Source: Rhodocyclaceae bacterium (lineage in GTDB: Bacteria; Pseudomonadota; Gammaproteobacteria; Burkholderiales; Rhodocyclaceae). Taken from it: DNA of 36,122 nt. A program made the translations under genes and the position numbers. The notes under the pieces are model-generated. The model saw nothing but the letters and a program-made list of their open reading frames with translations. It did no database searches and was not told the DNA's origin. Below are positions 13,975 to 21,806 of this stretch, piece by piece. The DNA lies in NCBI GenBank assembly GCA_020445745.1, contig JAGRGB010000036.1, positions 1 through 36,122 on the forward strand, in the 5' to 3' direction. Position 1 is the first letter of the stretch; each line of letters begins with the position of its first letter.

Positions 13975-15134
13975 CGCCGACCATCGCGCAGGAAAACGGC
14001 CAGCCGACGATTCTGGTCGTCGATGACGCACCGGAATCGATCGAACCCATAGTCCAGTGCCTCCATGGCGGCCATTACCGGACCCGCATCGCCAATTCGG
14101 GGGCGCGCGCGATCGAGCTGGCAGCGGCCCCGCCCCGCCCCGACCTGATCCTGCTCGACGTGATGATGCCCGGCATGGACGGCTACGCCGTCTGCGAGCA
14201 CCTCAAGTCGTCGCCGGCGACGCGCGACATACCGGTGATCTTCCTGACCGTGCGCAACGACGAATGCGACGAGCAGCGCGGATTCGACGCCGGCGCGGTC
14301 GACTACATCACCAAGCCGATCAGCCCGCCGATCGTGCTGACCCGCATCCGCACGCATCTGACGCTGAAGCATGCGCGGGATTTCCTGAGCGACCGCAACG
14401 CCTTTCTCGAACGGGAAGTCGACCGGCGGACCCGCGAGGTCGGCGTCATCCAGGACGCGACGATCATGGCGATGGCGTCGCTCGCGGAAACCCGGGACGC
14501 CGAGACCGGCAACCACATCCGGCGGACCCAGAAATACGTGCTGGCGCTGGCCCAACATCTGCGCGAACACCCACGCTTCGGCCCCATCCTGTCCGACGAG
14601 AACATGCGGCTGATCTACAAGTCGGCGCCCCTCCACGACATCGGCAAGGTCGGCGTTCCCGACCGCATCCTGCTCAAGCCGGGCAAGCTGACCGCCGACG
14701 AATTCGAGATCATCAAGCGCCACCCGAGCCTGGGCGAGCAGGCCATCGTGGCATCCGAACGCATGCTCGGGCTGTCGGTGACCTTCCTGCGCTTCGCCAA
14801 GGAGATCGCCAGTTGCCACCATGAGAAGTGGGACGGCAGCGGCTATCCGAAAGGCCTCGCCGGCAACGAGATCCCGGTGGCGGCGCGGCTGATGGCGATC
14901 GCCGACGTCTACGATGCGCTGATCAGCGAGCGGGTGTACAAGAAGGCGTTCAGCCACGACGACGCGGTGGACCTGATCCGCGCCGGCCACGGCAGCCATT
15001 TCGACCCCGACGTAGCCGACGCCTTCATCGCGCTGTCCGGCCGCTTCCGGGAAATTGCCCAGCGCTACGCGGATCCGCAAGCGGATCTCGATGCCCAGCG
15101 CGAGCGCCTGCGGCTGGTCTTCGGACCGGATTGA
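13971..15134 (+). CDS. Response regulator with HD-GYP c-di-GMP phosphodiesterase domain
   Basis: This is a 387-residue cytoplasmic two-domain regulator. The N-terminal receiver (12-135) has the acidic pair D18/D19, phosphoacceptor D63 (L-L-D-V-M-M-P-G-M-D-G) and K115 (T-K-P). A linker helix (136-165) leads to an HD-GYP domain with H222-D223 (L-H-D-I-G-K) and H-H-E-K-W-D-G-S-G-Y-P (283-293), the full signature of active c-di-GMP phosphodiesterases. The ATG overlaps the kinase stop as ATGA (13971-13974), which implies coupled translation and a direct phosphorelay from the kinase. Phosphorylation would then tune c-di-GMP breakdown. This overall architecture (receiver plus HD-GYP) is that of the RpfG type. 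The gene is intact although the kinase has a stop, so at least this half of the system appears kept. Confidence 0.95.
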
Positions 15135-15167
15135 AGCCGGCGTCCGCAGCCCGCGAAGGCGCCCGGC

Positions 15168-16175
15168 TCAGCCGCACAGCCGCACCAGCGGCGATTCGGA
15201 CATCACGGCCACCTGTTCCCGCAGGGCGAGGACATGATCCTGCCAGTAACGCCCGTCGGCAAACCAGGGAAAGGCCGGCGGAAAGGCCGGATCCGCCCAG
15301 CGGCGGGTCAGCCAGGCGGCAAAGTGGAGCAGGCGCAGGGTGCGCAGTGCCTCGATCAGGTGCAGCTCGCGCGGATCGAACGCCATGAAGGTCTGGTAGC
15401 CTTCGACGACGTGGTCGAACTGGCGCGCCATGCTGTCTTCGTCGCCGGACAGCAGCATCCACAGGTCCTGAACCGCCGGGCCGTTGCGGGCGTCGTCGAA
15501 ATCGACGAAGTGGGGCCCGTCGGGCGTCCACAGCAGGTTGCCGGCGTGGCAGTCGCCATGCAGCCGCAGGCGGGCGGGTTCGCCGGCGCGTCGATAGCAG
15601 GCCTCGATCGCTTCCAGCGCCTGTCCGGCGATGGTCCGCCAGGCCGGCAACAGCTCCGGCGGCACGACGCCGCTGGCGAGGATCGTGTCGATCGGCTCGC
15701 GACCGAAGCTGTTGGCGTCCAGCGTCGGCCGGTGCGCGAAGCGCGCCCGCGCACCGATCCGGTGGATGCGGCCGAGGAAGCGCCCGGTCCAGCCGAGCAC
15801 CGCGGGATCTTCGAGTTCCGGTGCGCGCCCGCCCCGTCGGGGAAACAGCGCGAACCTCAGGTCCTGCCAGTGATGCAGGGTGGCGCCGGCCACTAGCTGC
15901 GGTGCCACCACCGGGATCTCGTCCTCGGCCAGGTCCCGGGTGAAGCGGTGCTCTTCGAGGATTTCGTCGTCGGACCAGCGACGGGCCCGATAGAACTTGG
16001 CGATGACCGGCGGGCCGTCATGGACGCCGATCTGCCATACCCGGTTCTCGAAGCTGTTGAGGGCCAGCAGACCACCGTCGCAGTCGATGCCGACCGATTC
16101 CGCCGCGTCCAGGATGCGCTCGGGTGTCAGGCTCGCGTAGGGGGTCGGATCATCGCCGGAGGGCGGCGTCGGCAT
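15168..16175 (-). CDS. srkA: Stress response kinase A (YihE/SrkA family)
   Basis: This is a 335-residue Ser/Thr kinase of the aminoglycoside-phosphotransferase fold, full length for SrkA (YihE), which protects cells from stress-induced death in E. coli and has been linked to Cpx and MazEF responses. Family signs are the N-terminal A-L-N-S-F-E-N-R-V-W (38-47), the catalytic loop L-H-G-D-C-H-A-G-N (205-213, base D208), and the metal-binding F-V-D-F-D-D (223-228). ATG 16175 has a purine-rich AGAGGA stretch upstream. It converges with the HD-GYP gene with only 33 bases between stop codons. In many gammaproteobacteria srkA neighbours dsbA; that is not the case here. Confidence 0.93.
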   Translation of the reverse strand: MPTPPSGDDPTPYASLTPERILDAAESVGIDCDGGLLALNSFENRVWQIGVHDGPPVIAKFYRARRWSDDEILEEHRFTRDLAEDEIPVVAPQLVAGATLHHWQDLRFALFPRRGGRAPELEDPAVLGWTGRFLGRIHRIGARARFAHRPTLDANSFGREPIDTILASGVVPPELLPAWRTIAGQALEAIEACYRRAGEPARLRLHGDCHAGNLLWTPDGPHFVDFDDARNGPAVQDLWMLLSGDEDSMARQFDHVVEGYQTFMAFDPRELHLIEALRTLRLLHFAAWLTRRWADPAFPPAFPWFADGRYWQDHVLALREQVAVMSESPLVRLCG

Positions 16176-16251
16176 CGGAACATCCTCTTCAAGGGGCGGT
16201 GCCCGATGATAGTGGACCGACCGGCTCGCCGCTAACCCGGCACATGCCGGG

Positions 16252-16413
16252 TCACGGTTCGCTGCGCGTGCCGCGGCGCTGCAGGCGCCAGCCCGCCGCG
16301 GCAGCCACGGCGACGATCAGCGGCGCCGCGACGTCGGCGACGTGGCCGGTGGCGATCAGCAGACCGGCAACGACGCCGGCACAGGCAATCGCCGCGGATA
16401 GCAATCTGTCCAT
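16252..16413 (-). CDS. 53-aa membrane protein, unknown
   Basis: This is a 53-residue protein with two hydrophobic helices (about residues 4-22 and 26-42) and a basic C-terminus (R-L-Q-R-R-G-T-R), so an inner-membrane hairpin with a cytoplasmic tail is likely. ATG 16413 is chosen over the longer frame to 16449 because a strong GGGAGG box lies a few bases upstream and the hydrophobic segment starts there. It sits between ovoA and srkA on the same strand. The AT-rich promoter-like block at 16442-16477 lies just upstream, so it is probably transcribed on its own. Function is not predictable. Confidence 0.7.
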   Translation of the reverse strand: MDRLLSAAIACAGVVAGLLIATGHVADVAAPLIVAVAAAAGWRLQRRGTRSEP

Positions 16414-16449
16414 GGGGCCTCCCGATGACTGTTTATCTGCACAGTGCAA

Positions 16450-16477
16450 ATTTATACAGTTGCAGGAGGGCTGGCAA
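16450..16477 (-). promoter_or_regulatory. AT-rich promoter candidate for the 53-aa gene
   Basis: On the minus strand TTGCCA (16472-16477) and TATAAA (16451-16456) are spaced by 15 bases, or 16 if ATAAAT is used as the -10. The predicted transcript start lies about 30 bases before ATG 16413. This is the most AT-rich patch in the neighbourhood. A partly LexA-like sequence overlaps it at 16442-16461. Confidence 0.45.
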
Positions 16478-16509
16478 GCCCGCCCGTCGGCCCCTCGGGC
16501 GTGCCCGGC

Positions 16510-18657
16510 TCAGTCCGGCAGGCGCTCCCAGATCGTGACCTCGGAGATCGTGTGCTGGAACTTCCGCCGGGTCTCGCGGATCACGAACGGCACCTCGAGC
16601 GGACCGCGCAGCAGACGGAAGTTGGGCTGCAGCAGGTCCCGGATGCCGTCCAGCGTGAAATAGCTTTCGCCGTCCTTCTTGATGCCGCCGATCCACTCCT
16701 CCTTCCTGGTGTGCTCCTCGAGCCAGGTGTAGGGCGACGCGATCAGCAGCAGGCCACCGGGGTTGATGCGCTGGTGGATCGACGACAGGAACTTCTTCGG
16801 ACTGTAGAGCCGGTCGATCAGGTTGGCGGCCAGCACCAGGTCGTAACCGGTCAGCACCGGCTTGAGGTTGCATGCGTCGCCCTGCCAGAACTCGACCTTG
16901 TCCCGCACCGCGGCGAGCCCGAGATCGTCGAGGCGGCACTCGCGGTACAGCACCAGCTCGCCCTCGTCGGGAATCGTGTAGCGCAGCACCCCCTGCTCGG
17001 CGAGCTTGACCCCGGCATTGATGAAGCGGGCCGAAAAGTCGACGCCTACCACCCGGTCGAAGTGCCGTGCCAGCTCGAAGCTGGCACGGCCGGTGGCACA
17101 GCCCAGGTCCAGCGCCTTGCGCGCCGGCCGCCGCGCCATCGCTTCGACCGCCAGCTCGGCCAGCGCCTTGGGGAAGTTCGGCACGTCGAAGCAGGACTCG
17201 CCGTAATGGAATTCCGCGTACTGGGACAGCAGCGAGTCGGTCTCGTACTGGGAGGACACGTAGGCGGTCGGCGCATCGGTGACGACGTAGCGGAAGCCCG
17301 CGTGCTGGAAGAAGTGCCGGCGGAAGGCATAGCGCGACACGTGCCGTGCCTCGTTGCCGGCGGATATCCACGAGCCGCCCTTGATCATGTTGTGGCGGTC
17401 GTCGAAGGTCGGCGTCGTGAAGTCGTCGTAGAGCGGATGCACCCGGAAGCCGTCGAACGGATAGGTGGGCGTCTCGCACCATTGCCAGACGTTGCCGACG
17501 ACGTCGTACAGCTCGCCGTGGGCGAAGCGGTCCACCGGGCAGCTCGACGCCCAGTGGTCCAGATGCAGGTTGGCGTCGGCCCGGGCATCCGCGGCGACGT
17601 CGGCGAGCCCGACATGGTCGTACATGCGGTGCCATTCGTCCTCGGTCGGCAGACGCACCGGCAATCCGCTTTCGCGCGCCTTCCAGGTGCAGAACGCGCG
17701 CGCCTCGTGGCAGTTGGTCTCGACCGGCCAGTTCCACGGCATCGGCACCTCCTCGGCCATCAGCCGAAGCCGCCACGAACCGCCGTCCGGCAGCCAGAAG
17801 GTCGGCGCCTCGGCGCGCGCGAACCGGCGCCAGGACAGGCCTTCCTCGTCCCACAGCGTGTCGTCGGCATAGCCGCCGGCGTCGACGAAATCGAGGAACT
17901 CCCGATTGCTGACGAGATGGCGGGCGGCCTGAAAGGCGGCGACCCGGTGCTCGTGGCCGCCGTACTCGTTGTCCCATCCGTAATGGGGGTCGTCGAAGGC
18001 GCGGCCGAGCCGGACCACGCCCGCCGGGATGTCCACCAGCGCATTCTGCGGCGCGTCGCCATGGTCGCGGCAGGGCTGCCAGGCAGCGGTCGCCCGCACG
18101 TGCTCCAGTCGATGCTGGCGGATCAGCACCGACGAGGTCTCGAGATGGATGCGCTCGTGCTCGATGCCCATCAGCACCGCCCAGAACGGGTCGTCCCAGC
18201 CGATCGGCAGGGTCAGCGGCGTCTCGCGGATGACCCGGTCCACGGTCTCCCGGACCCGGCGCCGATAGGCCCGGACCTGGTCGACGCTCGGCCAGTCGTA
18301 GTTGGCGTCGTCGAGGTCGTCCCAGCTCATCTCGTCCACGCCGACCGCGAAGGTCGATTCCAGATGGGCATCGATCCGCGACGGCAGCAGTCCGGCGAGG
18401 ACGAACTTGTTGGCGAAGAAGGTCGCCGTGTGGCCGAGGTAGAAGAGCAGCGGATGGCGCAGCGCGATCGGTTTCTCGAAGTAGGCCTCGTCGCCGCGCA
18501 GGGTGTCGAACAAGGACTCGTAGCGATCGAAGGTGTCGTGGAAATAGCGCAGGATTTCCGCGCGCTTGGCTTCCGGATCGTTGCCGGCAAGCAGCGGCGT
18601 ACGGGTCAGCAGCGGGGGCATCGACATGGGCTCGGTCGGTCCGGTGGCAATGGACAA
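16510..18657 (-). CDS. ovoA: Ovothiol synthase OvoA (5-histidylcysteine sulfoxide synthase with methyltransferase)
   Basis: This is a 715-residue bifunctional enzyme, the usual length for OvoA. The N-terminal DinB_2/sulfatase-modifying-like part uses non-haem iron and oxygen to join cysteine to the imidazole C5 of histidine. The iron motif H-x3-H-x-E is H167-E-R-I-H171-L-E173, and H76 (Y-L-G-H-T-A) is the likely third ligand. A formylglycine-enzyme-type domain follows (about 205-450; V-V-G-N-V-W-Q-W, G-G-S-W). The C-terminal SAM methyltransferase domain (about 465-700; D-L-G-C-A-T-G-R-A) would N-methylate the thiohistidine. The sulfoxide lyase OvoB is not in the window, and is often supplied by unlinked PLP enzymes. 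The start is uncertain: ATG 18657 or ATG 18627, neither with a strong ribosome binding site. The product, ovothiol A, is a redox-protective thiol. Confidence 0.95.
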   Translation of the reverse strand: MSIATGPTEPMSMPPLLTRTPLLAGNDPEAKRAEILRYFHDTFDRYESLFDTLRGDEAYFEKPIALRHPLLFYLGHTATFFANKFVLAGLLPSRIDAHLESTFAVGVDEMSWDDLDDANYDWPSVDQVRAYRRRVRETVDRVIRETPLTLPIGWDDPFWAVLMGIEHERIHLETSSVLIRQHRLEHVRATAAWQPCRDHGDAPQNALVDIPAGVVRLGRAFDDPHYGWDNEYGGHEHRVAAFQAARHLVSNREFLDFVDAGGYADDTLWDEEGLSWRRFARAEAPTFWLPDGGSWRLRLMAEEVPMPWNWPVETNCHEARAFCTWKARESGLPVRLPTEDEWHRMYDHVGLADVAADARADANLHLDHWASSCPVDRFAHGELYDVVGNVWQWCETPTYPFDGFRVHPLYDDFTTPTFDDRHNMIKGGSWISAGNEARHVSRYAFRRHFFQHAGFRYVVTDAPTAYVSSQYETDSLLSQYAEFHYGESCFDVPNFPKALAELAVEAMARRPARKALDLGCATGRASFELARHFDRVVGVDFSARFINAGVKLAEQGVLRYTIPDEGELVLYRECRLDDLGLAAVRDKVEFWQGDACNLKPVLTGYDLVLAANLIDRLYSPKKFLSSIHQRINPGGLLLIASPYTWLEEHTRKEEWIGGIKKDGESYFTLDGIRDLLQPNFRLLRGPLEVPFVIRETRRKFQHTISEVTIWERLPD

Positions 18658-18718
18658 TGGACCGACTGTGTCGGAGATGGCTTACAGGATCAAGTCGCGG
18701 CGCATCAGCCGGCGCCCG

Positions 18719-19201
18719 TCAGCGCCCGAGCGCGCGCCGATAGATCCCCGGCTCCGAGCCATCGATGGGCATCGCGCCGACGGCCTTGCGATAGTATTCG
18801 GTGTCGTGCACCCAGCCGATCACGCCATAGGCATAGCCGTCGGCGGCCATCGCATGCAGGCAATGGAGCAGCAGCGCCCGGCCGATGCCTGTGCCGCGCG
18901 CCGGCTCGGCGACGCCGACCGGGCCGAACATGCCACGGGCGGTGGCGTCGTAACAGGCGAAGCCCAGCACGATCGCGTCACGTTCGGCGATGAAGCAGGT
19001 CGGCGGCAGGCGCAGCAGGCAGGCGTGGCACTCGTCCACCCAGCCGGGTGCGGCGTCGCCGAAATGCTCGGCGACCGCCGCCAGGATGCGGCGCGTATCG
19101 AGCGCCAGCGGACGCTTGATGCGGATGCCGGCTGCGGCCGCTGTGGCCGCAGCCGATGCCATGTCGGGCAGGTCGTACAGGCGCACCAACATGTCGGTCA
19201 C
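18719..19201 (-). CDS. GNAT family N-acetyltransferase
   Basis: This is a 160-residue GNAT-fold protein. The acetyl-CoA binding motif A is V-G-V-A-E-P-A-R-G-T-G-I-G-R-A-L-L (95-111), with R102-G-T-G-I-G forming the pyrophosphate loop. A late Y-Y-R-K-A-V-G-A motif fits motif B. The acceptor substrate cannot be inferred. A GTG start at 19201 is preferred over ATG 19192 because GAGGAG lies at the right distance (about 7 bases) for GTG and too far for ATG. It is upstream of ovoA on the same strand with a 61-base gap and could be in the same transcript. Confidence 0.87.
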   Translation of the reverse strand: MTDMLVRLYDLPDMASAAATAAAAGIRIKRPLALDTRRILAAVAEHFGDAAPGWVDECHACLLRLPPTCFIAERDAIVLGFACYDATARGMFGPVGVAEPARGTGIGRALLLHCLHAMAADGYAYGVIGWVHDTEYYRKAVGAMPIDGSEPGIYRRALGR

Positions 19202-19246
19202 GCGCCGCTCCTCGGTCTCAATGGCCGCGGCGCCGGTGTCCGCGGC

Positions 19247-19807
19247 TCAGTTGCACAGTTCGCCGACCACCGGCGCGCCCCGCCCGATGCTGTTGCCGAG
19301 CACCGCCAGGGTGCCGCTCACGCCGGCCAGCGGACCCTTTCCGTCGGTATGCGTGATGGTGACCTGCTCGGTCGTAAAGCCACCGACCAGTTCGCCAGCG
19401 GCGCCGAACTGTGGGCGGCTGACGTTTATCAGATCGCTGGTGTAGACCGTCGTGCGATGGCGACCCCAGCCGATCGAGATGGCACTGCGTGCGGTCAGGA
19501 TCTGCTGTCGCACCAGGCTCGGGTCGCTGTCTTCCGGGATGAACAGCGGTGTCAGCGCGACGTCGCCTTCCAGGCTCGCGGTGACCTCGCGGGTCAGACC
19601 GGCGAGGCCCCGGGAGGTCGGAAATCCGTCGAGCGCAAGGGTGACCGCAAAGCAGTCCCCGGTGAAATGCGCATGTTGCAGTTGACCTTCGAGGGCTTCG
19701 CAGCTGGCACCGGGCGTCAGCTGGACTGCGCCCGAGACCGGCTGACAGTCCGCCTGGGCGAACACCGGCAGGCAGCCGAATGCAGCAATTGCAAACAAAT
19801 GTTTCAT
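19247..19807 (-). CDS. Secreted hypothetical protein, 186 aa
   Basis: This is a precursor with a clear signal peptide (residues 1-20, cleavage at A-Q-A-DC). The mature part looks beta-rich with four cysteines, the last two residues but one being Cys (E-L-C-N end). The C-terminal part (T-H-T-D-G-K-G-P-L-A-G-V-S-G-T-L) is Gly-rich and repeats short strand-turn patterns. I do not recognise a family. ATG 19807 is supported by a GGGAGA box; the frame continues to 19843, but those residues precede the signal peptide. It is the first gene after the MFS-acyltransferase on the same strand, separated by 113 bases that hold an inverted repeat, so it probably has its own promoter. Confidence 0.75.
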   Translation of the reverse strand: MKHLFAIAAFGCLPVFAQADCQPVSGAVQLTPGASCEALEGQLQHAHFTGDCFAVTLALDGFPTSRGLAGLTREVTASLEGDVALTPLFIPEDSDPSLVRQQILTARSAISIGWGRHRTTVYTSDLINVSRPQFGAAGELVGGFTTEQVTITHTDGKGPLAGVSGTLAVLGNSIGRGAPVVGELCN

Positions 19808-19902
19808 GTTGATGTCTCCCGTTGTGGTTACAAATCGCGGCAAACCGCTTCACCAAACGATCCAGAGGGGCGGATGATGCAGCGGCTCGCTCGCTCTGTC
19901 GA

Positions 19903-19918
19903 CATTTGCTTGCAAATG
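19903..19918. promoter_or_regulatory. Perfect 7-2-7 palindrome upstream of the secreted protein gene
   Basis: CATTTGC-TT-GCAAATG is a perfect inverted repeat in the 113-base gap between the MFS-acyltransferase stop and the secreted protein start. It looks like an operator for a dimeric regulator. It has no T-run, so it is not an obvious terminator. Confidence 0.4.
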
Positions 19919-19920
19919 GT

Positions 19921-21801
19921 TCATGGATTCTTGTTGCATAGATTGCGAACCAGCGACTCGAGGTGGCCAGGTGTCGCCTCCGCCGCATCCACCACGGGTC
20001 CGATCGCGAGTTCGATGCGATTGAACAGGCCGCGCCGGAACGGCTGACTCATTGCCCGCCCGCCGACACGGCTGAAGAAGCTGCCCCACAGGCCACGCAG
20101 GGCCACTGGTACCACCGGCACCGGATTGCGCTTCAGGATCGTGCGCACGCCGGGCCGGAACTTGTGCAGCTCGCCATCAGGGGTGATGTGTCCCTCGGGA
20201 AAGATGCCGACCATTTCGCCGGCGTCGAGGGCGCGGGCGACTTCGTCGAAGGCACGACGGGTGGCGTGCGGATCATCGCGCGCCGAAGCGATCGGAATCG
20301 CCCGGCTGGTTCGGAAGGCGAAGGACAGCACCGGCCAGCGGAAGATCTTGTGATCCATCACGAAGCGGATCGGCCGCCGGCAGGCCGCCATGATCACCAG
20401 GGCATCGACGAAACTGACGTGGTTGGCGACGATCAGCGCCGCTCCCCGCAGGGGCAGGTGCTCCTCGCCTTCGACGCGCAGCCGGTAGGCGCTGTGGACC
20501 AGCATCCAGACCATGAAGCGCAGCAGGAACTCCGGCACCAGCGTGAAGATGTAGAGCGCCACCACGGCGTTGAGCAGGCCGGTCAGCAGGATCAACTGGG
20601 GAATCGTCGCGCCGGCGGCCAGCAGGCCGGCACCGAGCAGCGCGGCGACCACCATGAAGGCGGCATTGAGGATGTTGTTGCCGGCGATCACCCGCGAGCG
20701 GCACGCAGCTGCCGAGCGGCTCTGCACCAGCGCATAGAGCGGCACGATGAAGAAGCCGCCGAAGGCGCCGATCATCACCAGGTCGAAGATCACCCGCCAG
20801 CTCAGGGCGTCGCCGAGGATGGCGCCGATCGCCAGCGGCGCTCCGGCGTGCACGGCGGCCGGACTGGCCCACCACAGGTCGAGGGCGAACAGCGACAGGC
20901 CGATCGCGCCGAACGGCACCAGCCCGATCTCGACATGCCGCCCGGAGAGCTTCTCGCACAGCAGCGAGCCCACCCCGATGCCCACCGAGAACACCGCCAG
21001 CAGCAGCGTCACGGCACGTTCGTCGCCACCGAGCACCTCGCGCGCGTAGCCGGGGAACTGCGACAGGAACAGCGCGCCGTAGAACCAGAACCAGGAAATG
21101 CCGAGAATCGACAGGAACACGGTCCGGTCCTGGCGGGCGAAGCGGATGTTGCGCCAGGTCTCGGTGAGCGGATTCCAGCCGATGCCGAGCGCCGCATCCG
21201 CGATCGCCGCGGCGGGAATGCGCCGGCTCGCCAGATAGCCGGCGCCGGCCACCGCCAGCGCCACCAGCGATACCCACAGCGCCCCGCCGTCGATCGCGAT
21301 CATGATCCCGCCGGCGATGGTTCCGAGCAGGATCGCGACGAAGGTCCCCGATTCCACCAGGGCATTGCCGCCGACCAGTTCGTGCTCCTGCAGGTGGGCC
21401 GGCAGGATCGCGTACTTGACCGGGCCGAACAGCGCCGACTGGGAGCCCATCAGGAACAGCGTCGCCAGCAGCACGCCGAGGGAATCGAGCGCGAAACCGA
21501 GCGCCGCCAGTGCCATGATCGCGATCTCGGCGAGCTTGACGTAACGGATCAGGCGGCTCTTCTCGAACTTGTCGGCCAGTTGCCCGGCACTCGCGGAGAA
21601 CAGGAAGAACGGCAGGATGAAGATGCCGGCGGCCAGATTGACCAGGATGCCGGGCGCCATCGTCGTGTAGCGCGCCGCCTGGAAGGTGATCAGAACGACC
21701 AGGGCGTTCTTGAACAGATTGTCGTTGAAGGCACCGAGGAACTGGGTCAGGAAGAAGGGCAGGAAGCGTCGTTCGCGCAGCAGCCGGAACTGGGAACTCA
21801 T
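19921..21801 (-). CDS. MFS transporter fused to PlsC-type acyltransferase (LplT-Aas-like)
   Basis: This is a 626-residue inner-membrane fusion. Residues 1-425 form an MFS domain of the LplT lysophospholipid flippase type (F-N-D-N-L-F-K-N near the start; about 12 helices). Residues 440-626 form a 1-acylglycerol-phosphate acyltransferase-type domain with N460-H461-V-S-F-V-D466 and F-P-E-G (534-537), the catalytic and glycerol-phosphate binding motifs. In E. coli LplT imports lysophospholipid and Aas reacylates it; other bacteria fuse LplT, acyltransferase and acyl-ACP ligase. Here the ligase part is absent, so acyl-ACP must come from elsewhere. ATG 21801 begins 5 bases after the stop of the FAD oxidoreductase gene; the frame is open upstream, but only as an antisense shadow. 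With PldA in the same window, a role in recycling lysophospholipids is a reasonable inference. Confidence 0.92.
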   Translation of the reverse strand: MSSQFRLLRERRFLPFFLTQFLGAFNDNLFKNALVVLITFQAARYTTMAPGILVNLAAGIFILPFFLFSASAGQLADKFEKSRLIRYVKLAEIAIMALAALGFALDSLGVLLATLFLMGSQSALFGPVKYAILPAHLQEHELVGGNALVESGTFVAILLGTIAGGIMIAIDGGALWVSLVALAVAGAGYLASRRIPAAAIADAALGIGWNPLTETWRNIRFARQDRTVFLSILGISWFWFYGALFLSQFPGYAREVLGGDERAVTLLLAVFSVGIGVGSLLCEKLSGRHVEIGLVPFGAIGLSLFALDLWWASPAAVHAGAPLAIGAILGDALSWRVIFDLVMIGAFGGFFIVPLYALVQSRSAAACRSRVIAGNNILNAAFMVVAALLGAGLLAAGATIPQLILLTGLLNAVVALYIFTLVPEFLLRFMVWMLVHSAYRLRVEGEEHLPLRGAALIVANHVSFVDALVIMAACRRPIRFVMDHKIFRWPVLSFAFRTSRAIPIASARDDPHATRRAFDEVARALDAGEMVGIFPEGHITPDGELHKFRPGVRTILKRNPVPVVPVALRGLWGSFFSRVGGRAMSQPFRRGLFNRIELAIGPVVDAAEATPGHLESLVRNLCNKNP

Positions 21802-21806
21802 CGCCT

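Noticed and set aside
15139-15176. AGCCGG / CCGGCT arms between the HD-GYP and srkA genes as a terminator
   Set aside because: The stem is only 6 bp with a long loop and no T-run.
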